This document shows positions 1-8,182 of a stretch of DNA of 64,000 nucleotides, in pieces. Below the pieces are notes generated by a model. That model searched no databases, was not told where the DNA came from, and saw only the letters and a list, made by a program, of their open reading frames with translations. Source of the stretch: Methanobacteriota archaeon (GTDB lineage Archaea > Thermoplasmatota > Poseidoniia > Poseidoniales > Poseidoniaceae); NCBI GenBank assembly GCA_018659375.1, contig JABJMO010000058.1, positions 1 to 64,000 of the forward strand, read 5' to 3'. The position numbers were made by a program, and so were the translations under genes. The first letter of the stretch is position 1; every line of letters starts with the position of its first letter.

Positions 1-501
1 CCGCTAAGGATACTTTTCAGCTTTCACTCACGTTACTTGTAAACTATCGGTCTCGAGTTGTATTTAGGATTGGAAGTATTTGCCTCCCACATTCACACGC
101 GATTTCCAGCGCATGCTACTCTTTGACGGTCACGTGGTCATATCATGTACGGTTACGGGACTTTCACCCTCTATGGATGTGTCATTCCAGACAACTTCAC
201 CTTCCATGACTTAGACGATAGACCGACAACCACATCTCCCTCACTTTCGTTTCGGGATTCGGCTTGTCCTATTCCGTGTTCATTCGCCACTACTTACGGA
301 ATCTCATTTGATTTCATTTCCTCCTCCTACTAAGATGCTTCAATTCGGAGGGTTCCCTATCGCATCGCGATTATTTGGGAAGTCCCATTCGGCAATCTGC
401 GGATCCATGGTATTCATGCACCTCCCCGCAGCTTATCGCAGCTTGTCACGACCTTCTTCGGCACTCGAGCCGAGCGATCCCCCAGTTGGGTTGTAGCATC
501 A
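1..501 (-). rRNA. 23S ribosomal RNA, 5' end (partial)
   Basis: The reverse complement reads as the start of archaeal 23S rRNA. Visible conserved blocks are GGATCGCTCGGCTCGAG near the 5' end, AAGCTGCGATAAGCTGCG, CCGAATGGGACTTCCC, and, next to the window edge, GACCGATAGTTTACAAGTA followed by GCTGAAAAGTA. These correspond to domain I of Haloarcula and Thermoplasma 23S rRNA. The mature 5' end is placed near 501 by similarity to archaeal 5' termini and could be off by several bases. The remaining ~2,400 nt lie beyond position 1. The upstream neighbour is a protein gene rather than a 16S gene, so the usual 16S-tRNA-23S operon is absent here. Open reading frames inside this stretch are not genes. 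Confidence 0.95.
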
Positions 502-658
502 CATGTATGTATTCCACACCATGCGAGTAACCCTTCGGTATCTAATTCATGCCAATTCGGCTTCCTCAGAAGACCAACTCCTCTAGGATGGTCCCCCTCA
601 GCCCTTCCCCTGACATAGGCATGCCAAGGTGCTAAGCAAGCAACCGACCTACCTCCTG
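502..658 (-). other. 23S rRNA precursor leader (5' external transcribed spacer)
   Basis: This GC-richer, non-coding stretch lies between the candidate 23S promoter and the mature 5' end. It can form a hairpin at about 564-587: on the minus strand CCTAGAGG pairs with CTTCTGAGG across a seven-base loop, leaving one bulged G. The palindrome GGCATGCC lies nearer the promoter. In archaea such leaders pair with the 3' trailer to make a bulge-helix-bulge processing stem; the trailer is outside the window, so the pairing cannot be tested. I compared it by eye with 5S rRNA, tRNA, SRP RNA and RNase P RNA and found no match. A separate small RNA remains possible. Confidence 0.5.
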
Positions 659-674
659 TATATGAATAAATCGG
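659..674 (-). promoter_or_regulatory. candidate TATA/BRE element for 23S rRNA
   Basis: On the minus strand an AT-rich box (TTTATTCATATA) follows a purine-rich AACCGA stretch, as in archaeal BRE/TATA pairs. It would start transcription about 25 nt downstream, near 635-640. A perfect 12-bp palindrome (TTGTTCGAACAA, 676-687) sits just upstream and could be a regulator site. Assignment is by position and composition only. Confidence 0.35.
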
Positions 675-759
675 TTTGTTCGAACAATTATTGACAGTAA
701 AAAATAGTTTAGTACACTGTTTAGAATGTGATAATAAAATACCCTTGTTAACGCCAAAA

Positions 760-2040
760 TCACAGTAAACGGGCTAGATTCTCATCCACAATAGCGTCCC
801 CGCGGTATTGAGCGAGTATCACCTTGGCATTGACACTCTGCCCCAAACTTACCAAAGCCGCCGCATGTAAATTGGCCCCTTCGACTGAGTTAATGTTTTT
901 GGCATTGTGAACTTCGATGATTTTCAACGCTTTTTCTGAACGGCCGCTAACCAATAATGCATGGGCTAGATTTAGCAAGATTAAGGGCTCGTCAGGATTA
1001 CTTTTAGCTGCCTCACGCAGGGCCAGGATTGCTGATTCAAATTGTGAATTTGCTAGCATCTGTGTGGACTGTTCTGAATCTTTTGCCATTTCTACAGCAC
1101 GCTGCAAGAGCGCCAGACCGTAATTGTTGTAAACTGCAGAATCTCCTGGCATTCTAGATGCAATACGTTGGAATTTAATCGCTGCATCTGACCAAGAACC
1201 CTGAGCAATAGCAAAATATCCCGCCTCTAAATCTTCGCGGCACTCGGGATTGTTAGAGAGATTAACATCCATTGCGCGTGCTGAATGAAGTCCTAGTGAC
1301 ATTGACTCTCCGGTTAGTTGTGAGTTTGCGTCAATTGTGGGATAGCCTGCAATATTTTCATGTTGATAAACTAAGACATCTTCCTCTGGTTTGTGCACTA
1401 CTTCGACAACCTCCGAAGATTCAGCATAAATTTCGTCTAAATTAGTCTCAGCGGGATAGATTTTCCATTCATCTGGTATTTCAATCAGATCTTCTGCTGC
1501 TGGTTTTTCAACAATATCTGGCAAAGTGGTCGCTAACGATGAATGTTCGAGGCCTTTTGTGACCTCCTCGGCTATCGGGGTAATTCTAAATGTATCTGGT
1601 CTGGCAATAATGACTTCTGGAATTAGTTCTTGGTCCGTTAATTTATTTGGCGAAACTTCCTGTATCTCAATTGATTCTTCTTGATGTTTAATAGAATCAA
1701 TCATTTCACTTTCGCTCTGCTCAAACGGAATACCCTCTGCGTGACTGCCAATTCCAAATGGCAACCTAGACACTGAAATATTTGATTCGCCCTGGAAACC
1801 AAATGGTAAATCGCTAGACTCACTTGCTGAATCGAGCGGCATATTGTCGGCATCTTCAGTACGGTTTGAACCTTCTAAATCATGCCATGAATCGGCTGCG
1901 TCCTCTAGACCTGGTATCTCTGTGGGCAATGGTTCTTCTGCGTCGTCGTTAGCAGACAAGTCAATGAGGTTTTGACTACCACAAGCAGGGCATGATACCG
2001 CATTTAGTGAAAGTAAACCACAGATGGTACACTCTAACAT
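760..2040 (-). CDS. zinc-ribbon and TPR-like repeat protein
   Basis: A 426-residue protein that I do not recognise as a named family. It opens with a four-cysteine zinc ribbon (C4-x2-C7 and C17-x2-C20). Residues ~25-265 are acidic, low-complexity and probably disordered. The last ~155 residues are helical and read as three or four tetratricopeptide-type repeats, with a clear unit around SAVYNNYGLALLQRA and another around EPLILLNLAHALL. There is no signal peptide or membrane segment, so it should be cytoplasmic. The architecture suggests a scaffold or adaptor that binds partner proteins. The ATG at 2040 places the ribbon at the very N terminus. It lies upstream of the 23S gene on the same strand with 258 nt between, and 68 nt after the transporter gene. 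Confidence 0.75.
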   Translation of the reverse strand: MLECTICGLLSLNAVSCPACGSQNLIDLSANDDAEEPLPTEIPGLEDAADSWHDLEGSNRTEDADNMPLDSASESSDLPFGFQGESNISVSRLPFGIGSHAEGIPFEQSESEMIDSIKHQEESIEIQEVSPNKLTDQELIPEVIIARPDTFRITPIAEEVTKGLEHSSLATTLPDIVEKPAAEDLIEIPDEWKIYPAETNLDEIYAESSEVVEVVHKPEEDVLVYQHENIAGYPTIDANSQLTGESMSLGLHSARAMDVNLSNNPECREDLEAGYFAIAQGSWSDAAIKFQRIASRMPGDSAVYNNYGLALLQRAVEMAKDSEQSTQMLANSQFESAILALREAAKSNPDEPLILLNLAHALLVSGRSEKALKIIEVHNAKNINSVEGANLHAAALVSLGQSVNAKVILAQYRGDAIVDENLARLL

Positions 2041-2108
2041 AACTTAGCCCCGCCCACACCAAACAGGCTTGGGCTTTCAAGTAAGCGCTTAGAAGATGAA
2101 TAAAAGAC

Positions 2109-3839
2109 CTATTCTGCCTCAGATGCGCCCACAACTGCAGACTTGACCTGTTGGATTTTCTTGCTAGCTAAATCTTTTAATTCTTCATAATCATTATCGA
2201 CTAGTGAATCTGCTAAATTTTTACCCTTTGATTTCCCACGATAGACTTGGTAAATAATACCGAGTAGAGAGATGCCAACAAGCACTAATTTCCACATCAT
2301 ACCGCCGCCTCCTACGGCGTAAACTAGAACCATGTACAAAGAAATTATCGCTGTCGTTAGCAACATCATTGGGAACCCTGCCCTAAAGAATTCTGTGAAT
2401 GACACAGGGTAACCTGCTTCTTCAGACATTCCAGCCATTACAACGTTGGCTGAGGCACCTATTAGTGTCCCATTACCACCTAGGCAGGCCCCGAACGCTA
2501 AAGCCCAAATTAGCGGCCCTAGATCCACGTTGGCTCCTTGTGAAATTTGTAGCACGATAGGAATCATTGTAGCTGTATAGGGAATGTTGTCAATGAATGC
2601 CGAGGCAATGGCAGAAACCCATAGCAGGATTAACATTGCTGCTGTAAGACGAATTATTCCGCCATCGCCTTGAGGGAACCAAACGATTGCTTTTTCCACA
2701 TATTCGCCAATGAAGTTGATTACACCCATGTATTGAAGGGAGTGTACCAAAACGAATAACCCAGCGAAGAACAATAATGTTGTCCACTCAACCTCTTCAA
2801 GAGGTTCTTCAAGATCATGTCGATTGGTTGCTAGCAACATGAAAACGGCCCCACCAAGAGCAATCCAGGAAACTGGCATGTGAGTGATTGGATGGAGGAA
2901 GAAACCAAGGATTACTAGGCCGAGTATTATTCCACTAGTGGTTAACATCTTAGCATCTTTAATACCATATTTAGATTCTAATTCAGCTACATCTCTGATA
3001 CGCTTACCGGAGAACTCGTCACGGTACATCCACTTGAGCAACATAAATGCAGGAACAACGGTCATCAGTATACCAGGAGCCATTTCGATAATGAAGTCAT
3101 TGAAGTTAACACCATCGCTAGCCAACTCTGCGTATTTACCGTTTTCAGCAGATGCAATAGCCGATTCGGAAAGGCCGGAGCCAATCATAATATTTGGCGG
3201 ATCGCCAATCATGGTTGCTGCGCCGCCAATATTAGAAAATAAGACCTCTGAAATTAACAATGGCACCGGTTGTAAATCTAAAACTTTAGCCAGTTGTATT
3301 GTGACGGGAGTTAGTAGTAGGATAGTAGTAACATTGTCTAAGAATGCTGAAAGGATTGCTGTAACTATACATAAAATCACCACTAAAGACCAAATGGAAC
3401 CTTCGCTTTTCTTGTAAGCTTCAACGGCAAACCATTCGAATACGCCAGTGTGCGATATCACTCCAACCATCACCATCATACCGAGTAATAATCCGATAGT
3501 TTCCCAATCAATCATCGTAGTAACTGCTTTTAGGCTTAGAGCCGGCTCGTTAGTAAAATAATTTAGCGCTATAATTGCGGCTAATCCACCAACTGCTGCA
3601 GCCAGAGTCCTGTGTACTGTTTCAAAAATAATCAGTACGTAAACTACTATTAAAATTGACAAACCTACGCCTATAGCCCAGTTTTCTAAACCGTCTTTGA
3701 CAGTTAATTCGAGATGAACATCCGTACCGCTGCCTCCAGCAGCGTTTGTATGCCCCATTATTGATAGACATCCAACAACCAACAAAAGAGTAAAGGCAAT
3801 TCTCCTTGAGTGACTTTTCTTATCGACTAGATTAAACAT
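2109..3839 (-). CDS. NhaD/ArsB-type ion transporter (IT superfamily)
   Basis: A polytopic membrane protein of 576 residues with about 11-12 hydrophobic segments. It shows the two inverted halves of the ion transporter superfamily: SAFLDNVTT (164-172) is echoed by SAFIDNIPYT (413-422), and the loop motif GGAATMIGDPPN (205-216) by GGNGTLIGASAN (454-465). These paired motifs are typical of NhaD sodium/proton antiporters, ArsB and the P protein. Substrate cannot be set from sequence; Na+/H+ exchange is plausible in a marine archaeon. The N terminus (13-33) is hydrophobic and may be a cleaved signal or an extra helix. The C-terminal ~50 residues are a charged cytoplasmic tail. It has its own upstream gap (3840-3898) and is probably transcribed alone or with the downstream zinc-ribbon gene. 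Confidence 0.88.
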   Translation of the reverse strand: MFNLVDKKSHSRRIAFTLLLVVGCLSIMGHTNAAGGSGTDVHLELTVKDGLENWAIGVGLSILIVVYVLIIFETVHRTLAAAVGGLAAIIALNYFTNEPALSLKAVTTMIDWETIGLLLGMMVMVGVISHTGVFEWFAVEAYKKSEGSIWSLVVILCIVTAILSAFLDNVTTILLLTPVTIQLAKVLDLQPVPLLISEVLFSNIGGAATMIGDPPNIMIGSGLSESAIASAENGKYAELASDGVNFNDFIIEMAPGILMTVVPAFMLLKWMYRDEFSGKRIRDVAELESKYGIKDAKMLTTSGIILGLVILGFFLHPITHMPVSWIALGGAVFMLLATNRHDLEEPLEEVEWTTLLFFAGLFVLVHSLQYMGVINFIGEYVEKAIVWFPQGDGGIIRLTAAMLILLWVSAIASAFIDNIPYTATMIPIVLQISQGANVDLGPLIWALAFGACLGGNGTLIGASANVVMAGMSEEAGYPVSFTEFFRAGFPMMLLTTAIISLYMVLVYAVGGGGMMWKLVLVGISLLGIIYQVYRGKSKGKNLADSLVDNDYEELKDLASKKIQQVKSAVVGASEAE

Positions 3840-3898
3840 ACAGCATCCCCTAACCGAGCCGACCGTGATTCAATAATTGAGCGTTGTGGATACTTTAG

Positions 3899-4165
3899 TC
3901 AGCGCTTCCACAAAACTCCGACATTTCCTCTAAGGGTAACGATTGTCGAATTTGTAGACTCTGCGAGGTGTTCCCACAATTGCTGTAAGTCATTTTTGTC
4001 AAATAAACCACGATTTACCTTTATTTTAACCAAATCTTTGCCGGCTAACTGTGTAACAATCTCCGATACTAAGTTATCTGTCAGGCCTGATTTACCGATT
4101 CTGATAGTTGGTTTTAAGTCCCTTGAAAGGGCTGATTTTTTAATGTCACTTGGTATGTTATTCAT
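3899..4165 (-). CDS. CRM-domain (YhbY-type) RNA-binding protein
   Basis: An 88-residue single-domain protein of the CRM/YhbY family, a KH-like RNA-binding fold linked to pre-ribosomal particles. It has the expected RDLKPTIRIGKSGLTDN start, with the GKSG loop at 24-27, then the helix NLVSEIVTQL and the strand LVKIKVNR. Length is normal for the archaeal version. Its ATG directly follows the rnp4 stop codon (TGA then ATG, no gap), so the two are probably translationally coupled. Grouping with the RNase P subunit points to a role in RNA maturation or ribosome assembly. Confidence 0.9.
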   Translation of the reverse strand: MNNIPSDIKKSALSRDLKPTIRIGKSGLTDNLVSEIVTQLAGKDLVKIKVNRGLFDKNDLQQLWEHLAESTNSTIVTLRGNVGVLWKR

Positions 4166-4495
4166 TCAATTACCTCGGTTAAATTTTGGACCCTTGCCAT
4201 GGCGCCTAATGTGATTGCATGCTAGGCAAGTTTTGATAATCATTCCGTTTTTCACTCTAACCCTAGTATTACTGGAATTAGTAATTATTGAACATTTATG
4301 GCAGATTTGAGCCTGTAATGACTTAGGCATTTTTAATCGATGTTTACGATTAAGGTCGACCAACTTATTGGCAACTGTTTGTTTGAATTTTAAGTCATTA
4401 TTTGTGCTAATTAATTCTACTAATTCCGTTTGATTTACGTTAGCAGCAGAACGCCGATAACGTTTTGATTTACTTGATGAATTCATTCTAGACAT
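4166..4495 (-). CDS. rnp4: ribonuclease P protein component 4 (Rpp21/Rpr2 family)
   Basis: A 109-residue basic protein with the zinc ribbon of archaeal RNase P protein 4, homologous to eukaryotic Rpp21/Rpr2. Zinc ligands are C65-x2-C68 and C90-x2-C93; the second knuckle reads TCLACNHIRRHGKG, which is characteristic. The N-terminal half is helical and in the family pairs with Rnp3 (Rpp29) to support the specificity domain of the RNase P RNA during tRNA 5' maturation. The start at 4495 is followed by a second Met three codons later, which could be used instead. It sits 8 nt after adk and is immediately followed by the CRM gene, forming a three-gene cluster. Confidence 0.9.
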   Translation of the reverse strand: MSRMNSSSKSKRYRRSAANVNQTELVELISTNNDLKFKQTVANKLVDLNRKHRLKMPKSLQAQICHKCSIITNSSNTRVRVKNGMIIKTCLACNHIRRHGKGPKFNRGN

Positions 4496-4503
4496 TGCAA
4501 CAC

Positions 4504-5136
4504 CTAGTTGAGTGCGATGAGAATATCTTTAGTAATTTCATCAATTGCTTTGTCGCCGTTGACATTGCACAAGATACCCAATTCATCATACCAATCAGCC
4601 AGTGGTGAAGTTTGTACATGATAGGCAGATAATCTTTGTAGAACTGTATCTTCATTATCATCTGCTCTTCTTTTCATGTCTGTCGAGCCACACTCATCAC
4701 AGACTCCATCTTGCTTAGTTGGGTTGAAAGTCTCATGGTAGACTATACCGCAAGAAGCACACGAATATCTTCCACAAATACGTTCAACAATCCTTTCATC
4801 TGGTACGTTAATCGCGATTACGTGCGTTACTTCAGTAATTTTTGACAGCGCCTCTGCTTGAGGTATTGTACGTGGAAAACCATCGAACATTAGACCTTTG
4901 ACGGCATCTGGATCTTGGACTCTAGCTTTTATTAAATCAATGATAATTGAGTCCGGAACTAATTTCCCTGCGTCCATATATTGCTTTGCCTCGATGCCAG
5001 TTTTGGTTCCGTTCTTTACGGCTGCTCGCAACATGTCACCAGTCGAAACTTGGGGTAGCCCTGTGGTTTGAGTAATCCTTACCGCTTGTGTACCTTTTCC
5101 GGCGCCGGGCGGGCCAAACAAAACTATGCTGCTCAT
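4504..5136 (-). CDS. adk: adenylate kinase, zinc-lid bacterial type
   Basis: Catalyses ATP + AMP = 2 ADP in the cytoplasm. The P-loop GPPGAGKGT is at residues 8-16, the AMP-binding segment STGDMLRAAV at 31-40 and DGFPRT at 85-90. The LID carries a four-cysteine zinc site (C126, C129, C146, C149). At 210 residues this is the long bacterial/eukaryotic Adk form rather than the shorter archaeal AdkA, which suggests ancient acquisition from bacteria. A TATA-like element lies about 20 nt upstream of the ATG, so the mRNA may be leaderless. It leads the rnp4-CRM cluster. Confidence 0.96.
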   Translation of the reverse strand: MSSIVLFGPPGAGKGTQAVRITQTTGLPQVSTGDMLRAAVKNGTKTGIEAKQYMDAGKLVPDSIIIDLIKARVQDPDAVKGLMFDGFPRTIPQAEALSKITEVTHVIAINVPDERIVERICGRYSCASCGIVYHETFNPTKQDGVCDECGSTDMKRRADDNEDTVLQRLSAYHVQTSPLADWYDELGILCNVNGDKAIDEITKDILIALN

Positions 5137-5149
5137 GGTTAGGCGTGTG

Positions 5150-5164
5150 ATTCATATATTTTCA
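5150..5164 (-). promoter_or_regulatory. candidate TATA box for adk cluster
   Basis: The minus strand reads TTGAAAATATATGAATC, a good archaeal TATA-like core centred about 20-22 nt before the adk ATG. With the usual ~26-nt TATA-to-start spacing, transcription would begin at or next to the start codon, giving a leaderless mRNA. No Shine-Dalgarno motif lies between the box and the ATG. Confidence 0.45.
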
Positions 5165-5173
5165 ATGTAGTAC

Positions 5174-8100
5174 TTACGGCTGATTCTTTTTTAGCCACAT
5201 GTGGCCATACGCATTCCATTGTTCCATAGTCCAACCTGGTGGCAATCCTGTTGCTGGAAGAGGTGCTATAGTGGATTGATTGGCTTGTAGTGGAGTAATT
5301 GGAGGAGGTGGTAAATTAGGAATAGATTTTTGCGGTAATGGCGGTGGCATACCTTGTGGTATCTGATTCACCGGAGGCATACCAGCAGGAGGCATACCAA
5401 TGGGCAGGATTGCAGGAGGAGCAGGCTGGCTAAACTGAGAGCCTATTGATTGTGCAAGGGCAGCTGCTATTTCGTCTTGTGAGACTTCACCACTAGTCAT
5501 ATCATCTGATGCCAATCCAATATCCAATACTTTGTCACGACGTCCACCCACATCACCGGGGGTGGTGTACGCATTTACTGCAATTAATTCTGTTCCATCA
5601 TCATTAATCGAGCCAGATGACTTCACTCTTCGTGAGATAATAACTACAACAATTGCCAAAGAAAGCAGAATGCCTACAGATACGTACCATGGTACGATGT
5701 TAAATAATCCGGAGTTACCATTAGCGGGTGATGAAGATGTTTGTAGTGAAATAGTGCTGATAAGACCGTCCGAGTTGGAAAGGTTCACCACTACTTGATA
5801 CGGCCCTCTCGAAACATCTTCTGAAGGATTTAAGGTGATCTTAAGAGTTTCCAACTCACCAGGATTTAGCATAGTTATGGAAGCTGGGCTTATTCTTGGT
5901 GACCAACCTGATACTAACTTTCCATCCTCATCCAGTATTACGATGGTTAAATCTCCTGAAATAGCAGTATTGCCATCATTTCTAAGCGTAACATCTGAGG
6001 ATTGACTGCCGCCTTTTGGAACTCCTATCAGAGGTTGTAATACCTCACCATTAAGAGTCATATTACCAAACGTTGAATCGATTACCGAGACATCTAGTAA
6101 TGCACTTTTTACTACTTGCCTATCGCCATTTTGTGCGGTAACACTCACCGTTATTTTGTAGGCACTCTCGATAACAGGTTGGTTTATTGGAGGAATTATC
6201 CCCAAACTTATGTTTGCCGATTGTCTTGGTTCAAGACTTGTCACTGGGTTCGCAAAACCAACAACCCAGCCGTCTGGGGGCAAGGAAAAACTCCATTCAA
6301 GTTCTGCTAGTGAGTTTCCATCATTGGTCAAACTAAACTCGGCAAATGAGTATTCTACACCGATTGAACATTCAATCAAGTCAGGAGATTGTAAGTCGAT
6401 AGACAGTTTATCCATTATGACTAACTTTGTTGAATTAATCACATAATCAAAGTTCGAAACCTCTGCTTTTATGTTGAAAAGATTGAAGTCACCCTCCAAA
6501 GAAGAGGTTGGTGATATTATGATTACTTCAACAACTGTTGATTGACCTGCCGGAACCTGGATAGTTGCTTCTTTACTGTAACTTAAGCCGTTAACAATCA
6601 ATTCAACATACCAACTTGGATTTGATGGTTGAACAATCACATCTAACTCTATCTCAATATTACCTTCATTAATCACACTATAATCTAAGGTTATTTCTTC
6701 TCCGCTATCAATTAGAATTTCCCTTACCTCTAGGTTGGTCCCGATATCATTGCCATTTACTCCGAGGTTTGTGCTATAGTCTGATAATTCCAGAACAGTT
6801 ATGGTCACTGATTGCGTATAATTTAGAGTTTGATCGGTTGTTGAAGTAACATAACACTCAACAATATCTTGAAAATTTGCTGCTGGAGAACCACTGGAAA
6901 CTGGAGGAACAAAAATCCTAACAGGCATTGAGAGATAATTAGCGATATCTAATGGTTCGAAATCTAAAGAAGAGGAATTAGAATTACCCAGCATTATTTG
7001 CCAAAGGTTTTGCGAAGAACACTCTACTGAGTACTGTGCCTGTGAATTACCCACATTTAACGCGGAAATTGCAAAAGCCGCTGATTCACCTGGTAGAGCC
7101 GATAAACCGTTAGTACCACTAACTACTATTTTCACGTCATCCACTTCGTCGACAATAATTGTTAATCGCATTGAATGGGAAACCAATGGAAGTGATTGGT
7201 ACGCAACCGTGACATCTACGTAGAAAGTCCCTGAACGAGCATATCTGGGTGTATTGGGGTCTGATAAATCAGCATATTTATTTTCAAAACTCAAAATCAA
7301 TTCAATACTGTCATCACTAGCTCCTTGAGGGCCTAAAGTGTAGGGACTCGTTTGAGATACACTCTTTGTCCATGCATCCTCGGGAGAAATGAAATAATTA
7401 AACACTGGGTGTTTTTCCTGTACGTTGGTGTAAGACAATGTTACTGCTTCGGTCCCTGTACCCTCATTCATGATGGTAATTGGTATGTTTATTGTAGTTT
7501 CATTCCTGACATCAAAATTCTTTATTGCTGCTTGTTGTCTATCTTCTTCTAATGCCGGCACAGAACCATCAGCATTGAGAGGCACTACCCTCACTCCAAG
7601 CGCAGTTACCTCAATATCTATCTGAATTATGTTATTGTTAACACCAGAAGATTCGTCATTCATTTCATCTAGTACATTGTTGGTATCAAGACTTAGTTTT
7701 AGTGTGTGGATACCTGTGGTTGAGAACGATCTAGTGGTTATCTCTGATTGGATTTGACTAGATGAAACCCCTTGAGAATCTCCCTCCATCAGTATTGAAC
7801 CCTCAGTCAAGTCTTCCAGTATCCAGTGGAAACCGCTAGCAGATGCTGTGCCCTGATTCATCCAAGAAACTCTCAACGAAAATATATCATTTTGTAAAGG
7901 GCTTTCTGACGATAGATAAATTGATTCTGGGAACGCCACTAAATCAGGCCGGGAAATTAGACTCGCATCTGCAGTCATAACAATACTAAAGTCCTGATTT
8001 GAACCTCCACGATGAAGGATTTGCACGAGCCATTGGCCTGATGTTGAACCAATTTGTGGAGCAAGACTGATTCTTTCAACATTATTAAGATAATCAGCTG

Positions 8101-8182
8101 TGCCACCAGTAACCGAAAAGCCAGATGCAAAATTATTACCAAGCCAAGTATCACCGTTTGGTGCAACGAGTAACAAATCCAA
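5174..8182 (-). CDS. C-terminal part of frameshifted S8 protease: CARDB/NEW3-like domains, membrane anchor, GW tail
   Basis: This open frame has no real start. Its first codons (TTG at 8182) continue the protease frame that closes just upstream, so it is the C-terminal ~1,000 residues of one gene. It opens with the end of the proprotein-convertase-like beta domain that follows many subtilases (DLDLLLVAPNGDTW). It continues as tandem beta-sandwich domains resembling CARDB/NEW3 (segments such as NEGTGTEAVTLSY and NDGNTAISGDLTI). One transmembrane helix lies at ~830-850, followed by a 150-residue cytoplasmic tail rich in Pro, Gly and Met. The tail ends in the motif PPGWTMEQW (981-989) close to the C terminus. 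With the protease half the product would be ~1,660 residues, exported, with its catalytic domain outside the cell. Annotating it as an independent gene would be wrong unless the frameshift is real. Confidence 0.8.
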   Translation of the reverse strand: MDLLLVAPNGDTWLGNNFASGFSVTGGTADYLNNVERISLAPQIGSTSGQWLVQILHRGGSNQDFSIVMTADASLISRPDLVAFPESIYLSSESPLQNDIFSLRVSWMNQGTASASGFHWILEDLTEGSILMEGDSQGVSSSQIQSEITTRSFSTTGIHTLKLSLDTNNVLDEMNDESSGVNNNIIQIDIEVTALGVRVVPLNADGSVPALEEDRQQAAIKNFDVRNETTINIPITIMNEGTGTEAVTLSYTNVQEKHPVFNYFISPEDAWTKSVSQTSPYTLGPQGASDDSIELILSFENKYADLSDPNTPRYARSGTFYVDVTVAYQSLPLVSHSMRLTIIVDEVDDVKIVVSGTNGLSALPGESAAFAISALNVGNSQAQYSVECSSQNLWQIMLGNSNSSSLDFEPLDIANYLSMPVRIFVPPVSSGSPAANFQDIVECYVTSTTDQTLNYTQSVTITVLELSDYSTNLGVNGNDIGTNLEVREILIDSGEEITLDYSVINEGNIEIELDVIVQPSNPSWYVELIVNGLSYSKEATIQVPAGQSTVVEVIIISPTSSLEGDFNLFNIKAEVSNFDYVINSTKLVIMDKLSIDLQSPDLIECSIGVEYSFAEFSLTNDGNSLAELEWSFSLPPDGWVVGFANPVTSLEPRQSANISLGIIPPINQPVIESAYKITVSVTAQNGDRQVVKSALLDVSVIDSTFGNMTLNGEVLQPLIGVPKGGSQSSDVTLRNDGNTAISGDLTIVILDEDGKLVSGWSPRISPASITMLNPGELETLKITLNPSEDVSRGPYQVVVNLSNSDGLISTISLQTSSSPANGNSGLFNIVPWYVSVGILLSLAIVVVIISRRVKSSGSINDDGTELIAVNAYTTPGDVGGRRDKVLDIGLASDDMTSGEVSQDEIAAALAQSIGSQFSQPAPPAILPIGMPPAGMPPVNQIPQGMPPPLPQKSIPNLPPPPITPLQANQSTIAPLPATGLPPGWTMEQWNAYGHMWLKKNQP

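Noticed and set aside
145-496. Two short plus-strand open frames near the left end
   Set aside because: They lie inside 23S rRNA read on the opposite strand and have no coding character.
502-658. Possible 5S rRNA, tRNA, SRP RNA or RNase P RNA gene
   Set aside because: None of their conserved elements (TTCGA T-arm, SRP GNAR loop region, RNase P GAGGAAAGTCC) was found by eye; a 23S leader fits better.
2884-3417. 177-codon plus-strand open frame
   Set aside because: Antisense to the conserved transporter gene; the translation is Ser/Ile/Pro-rich with no recognisable motif.
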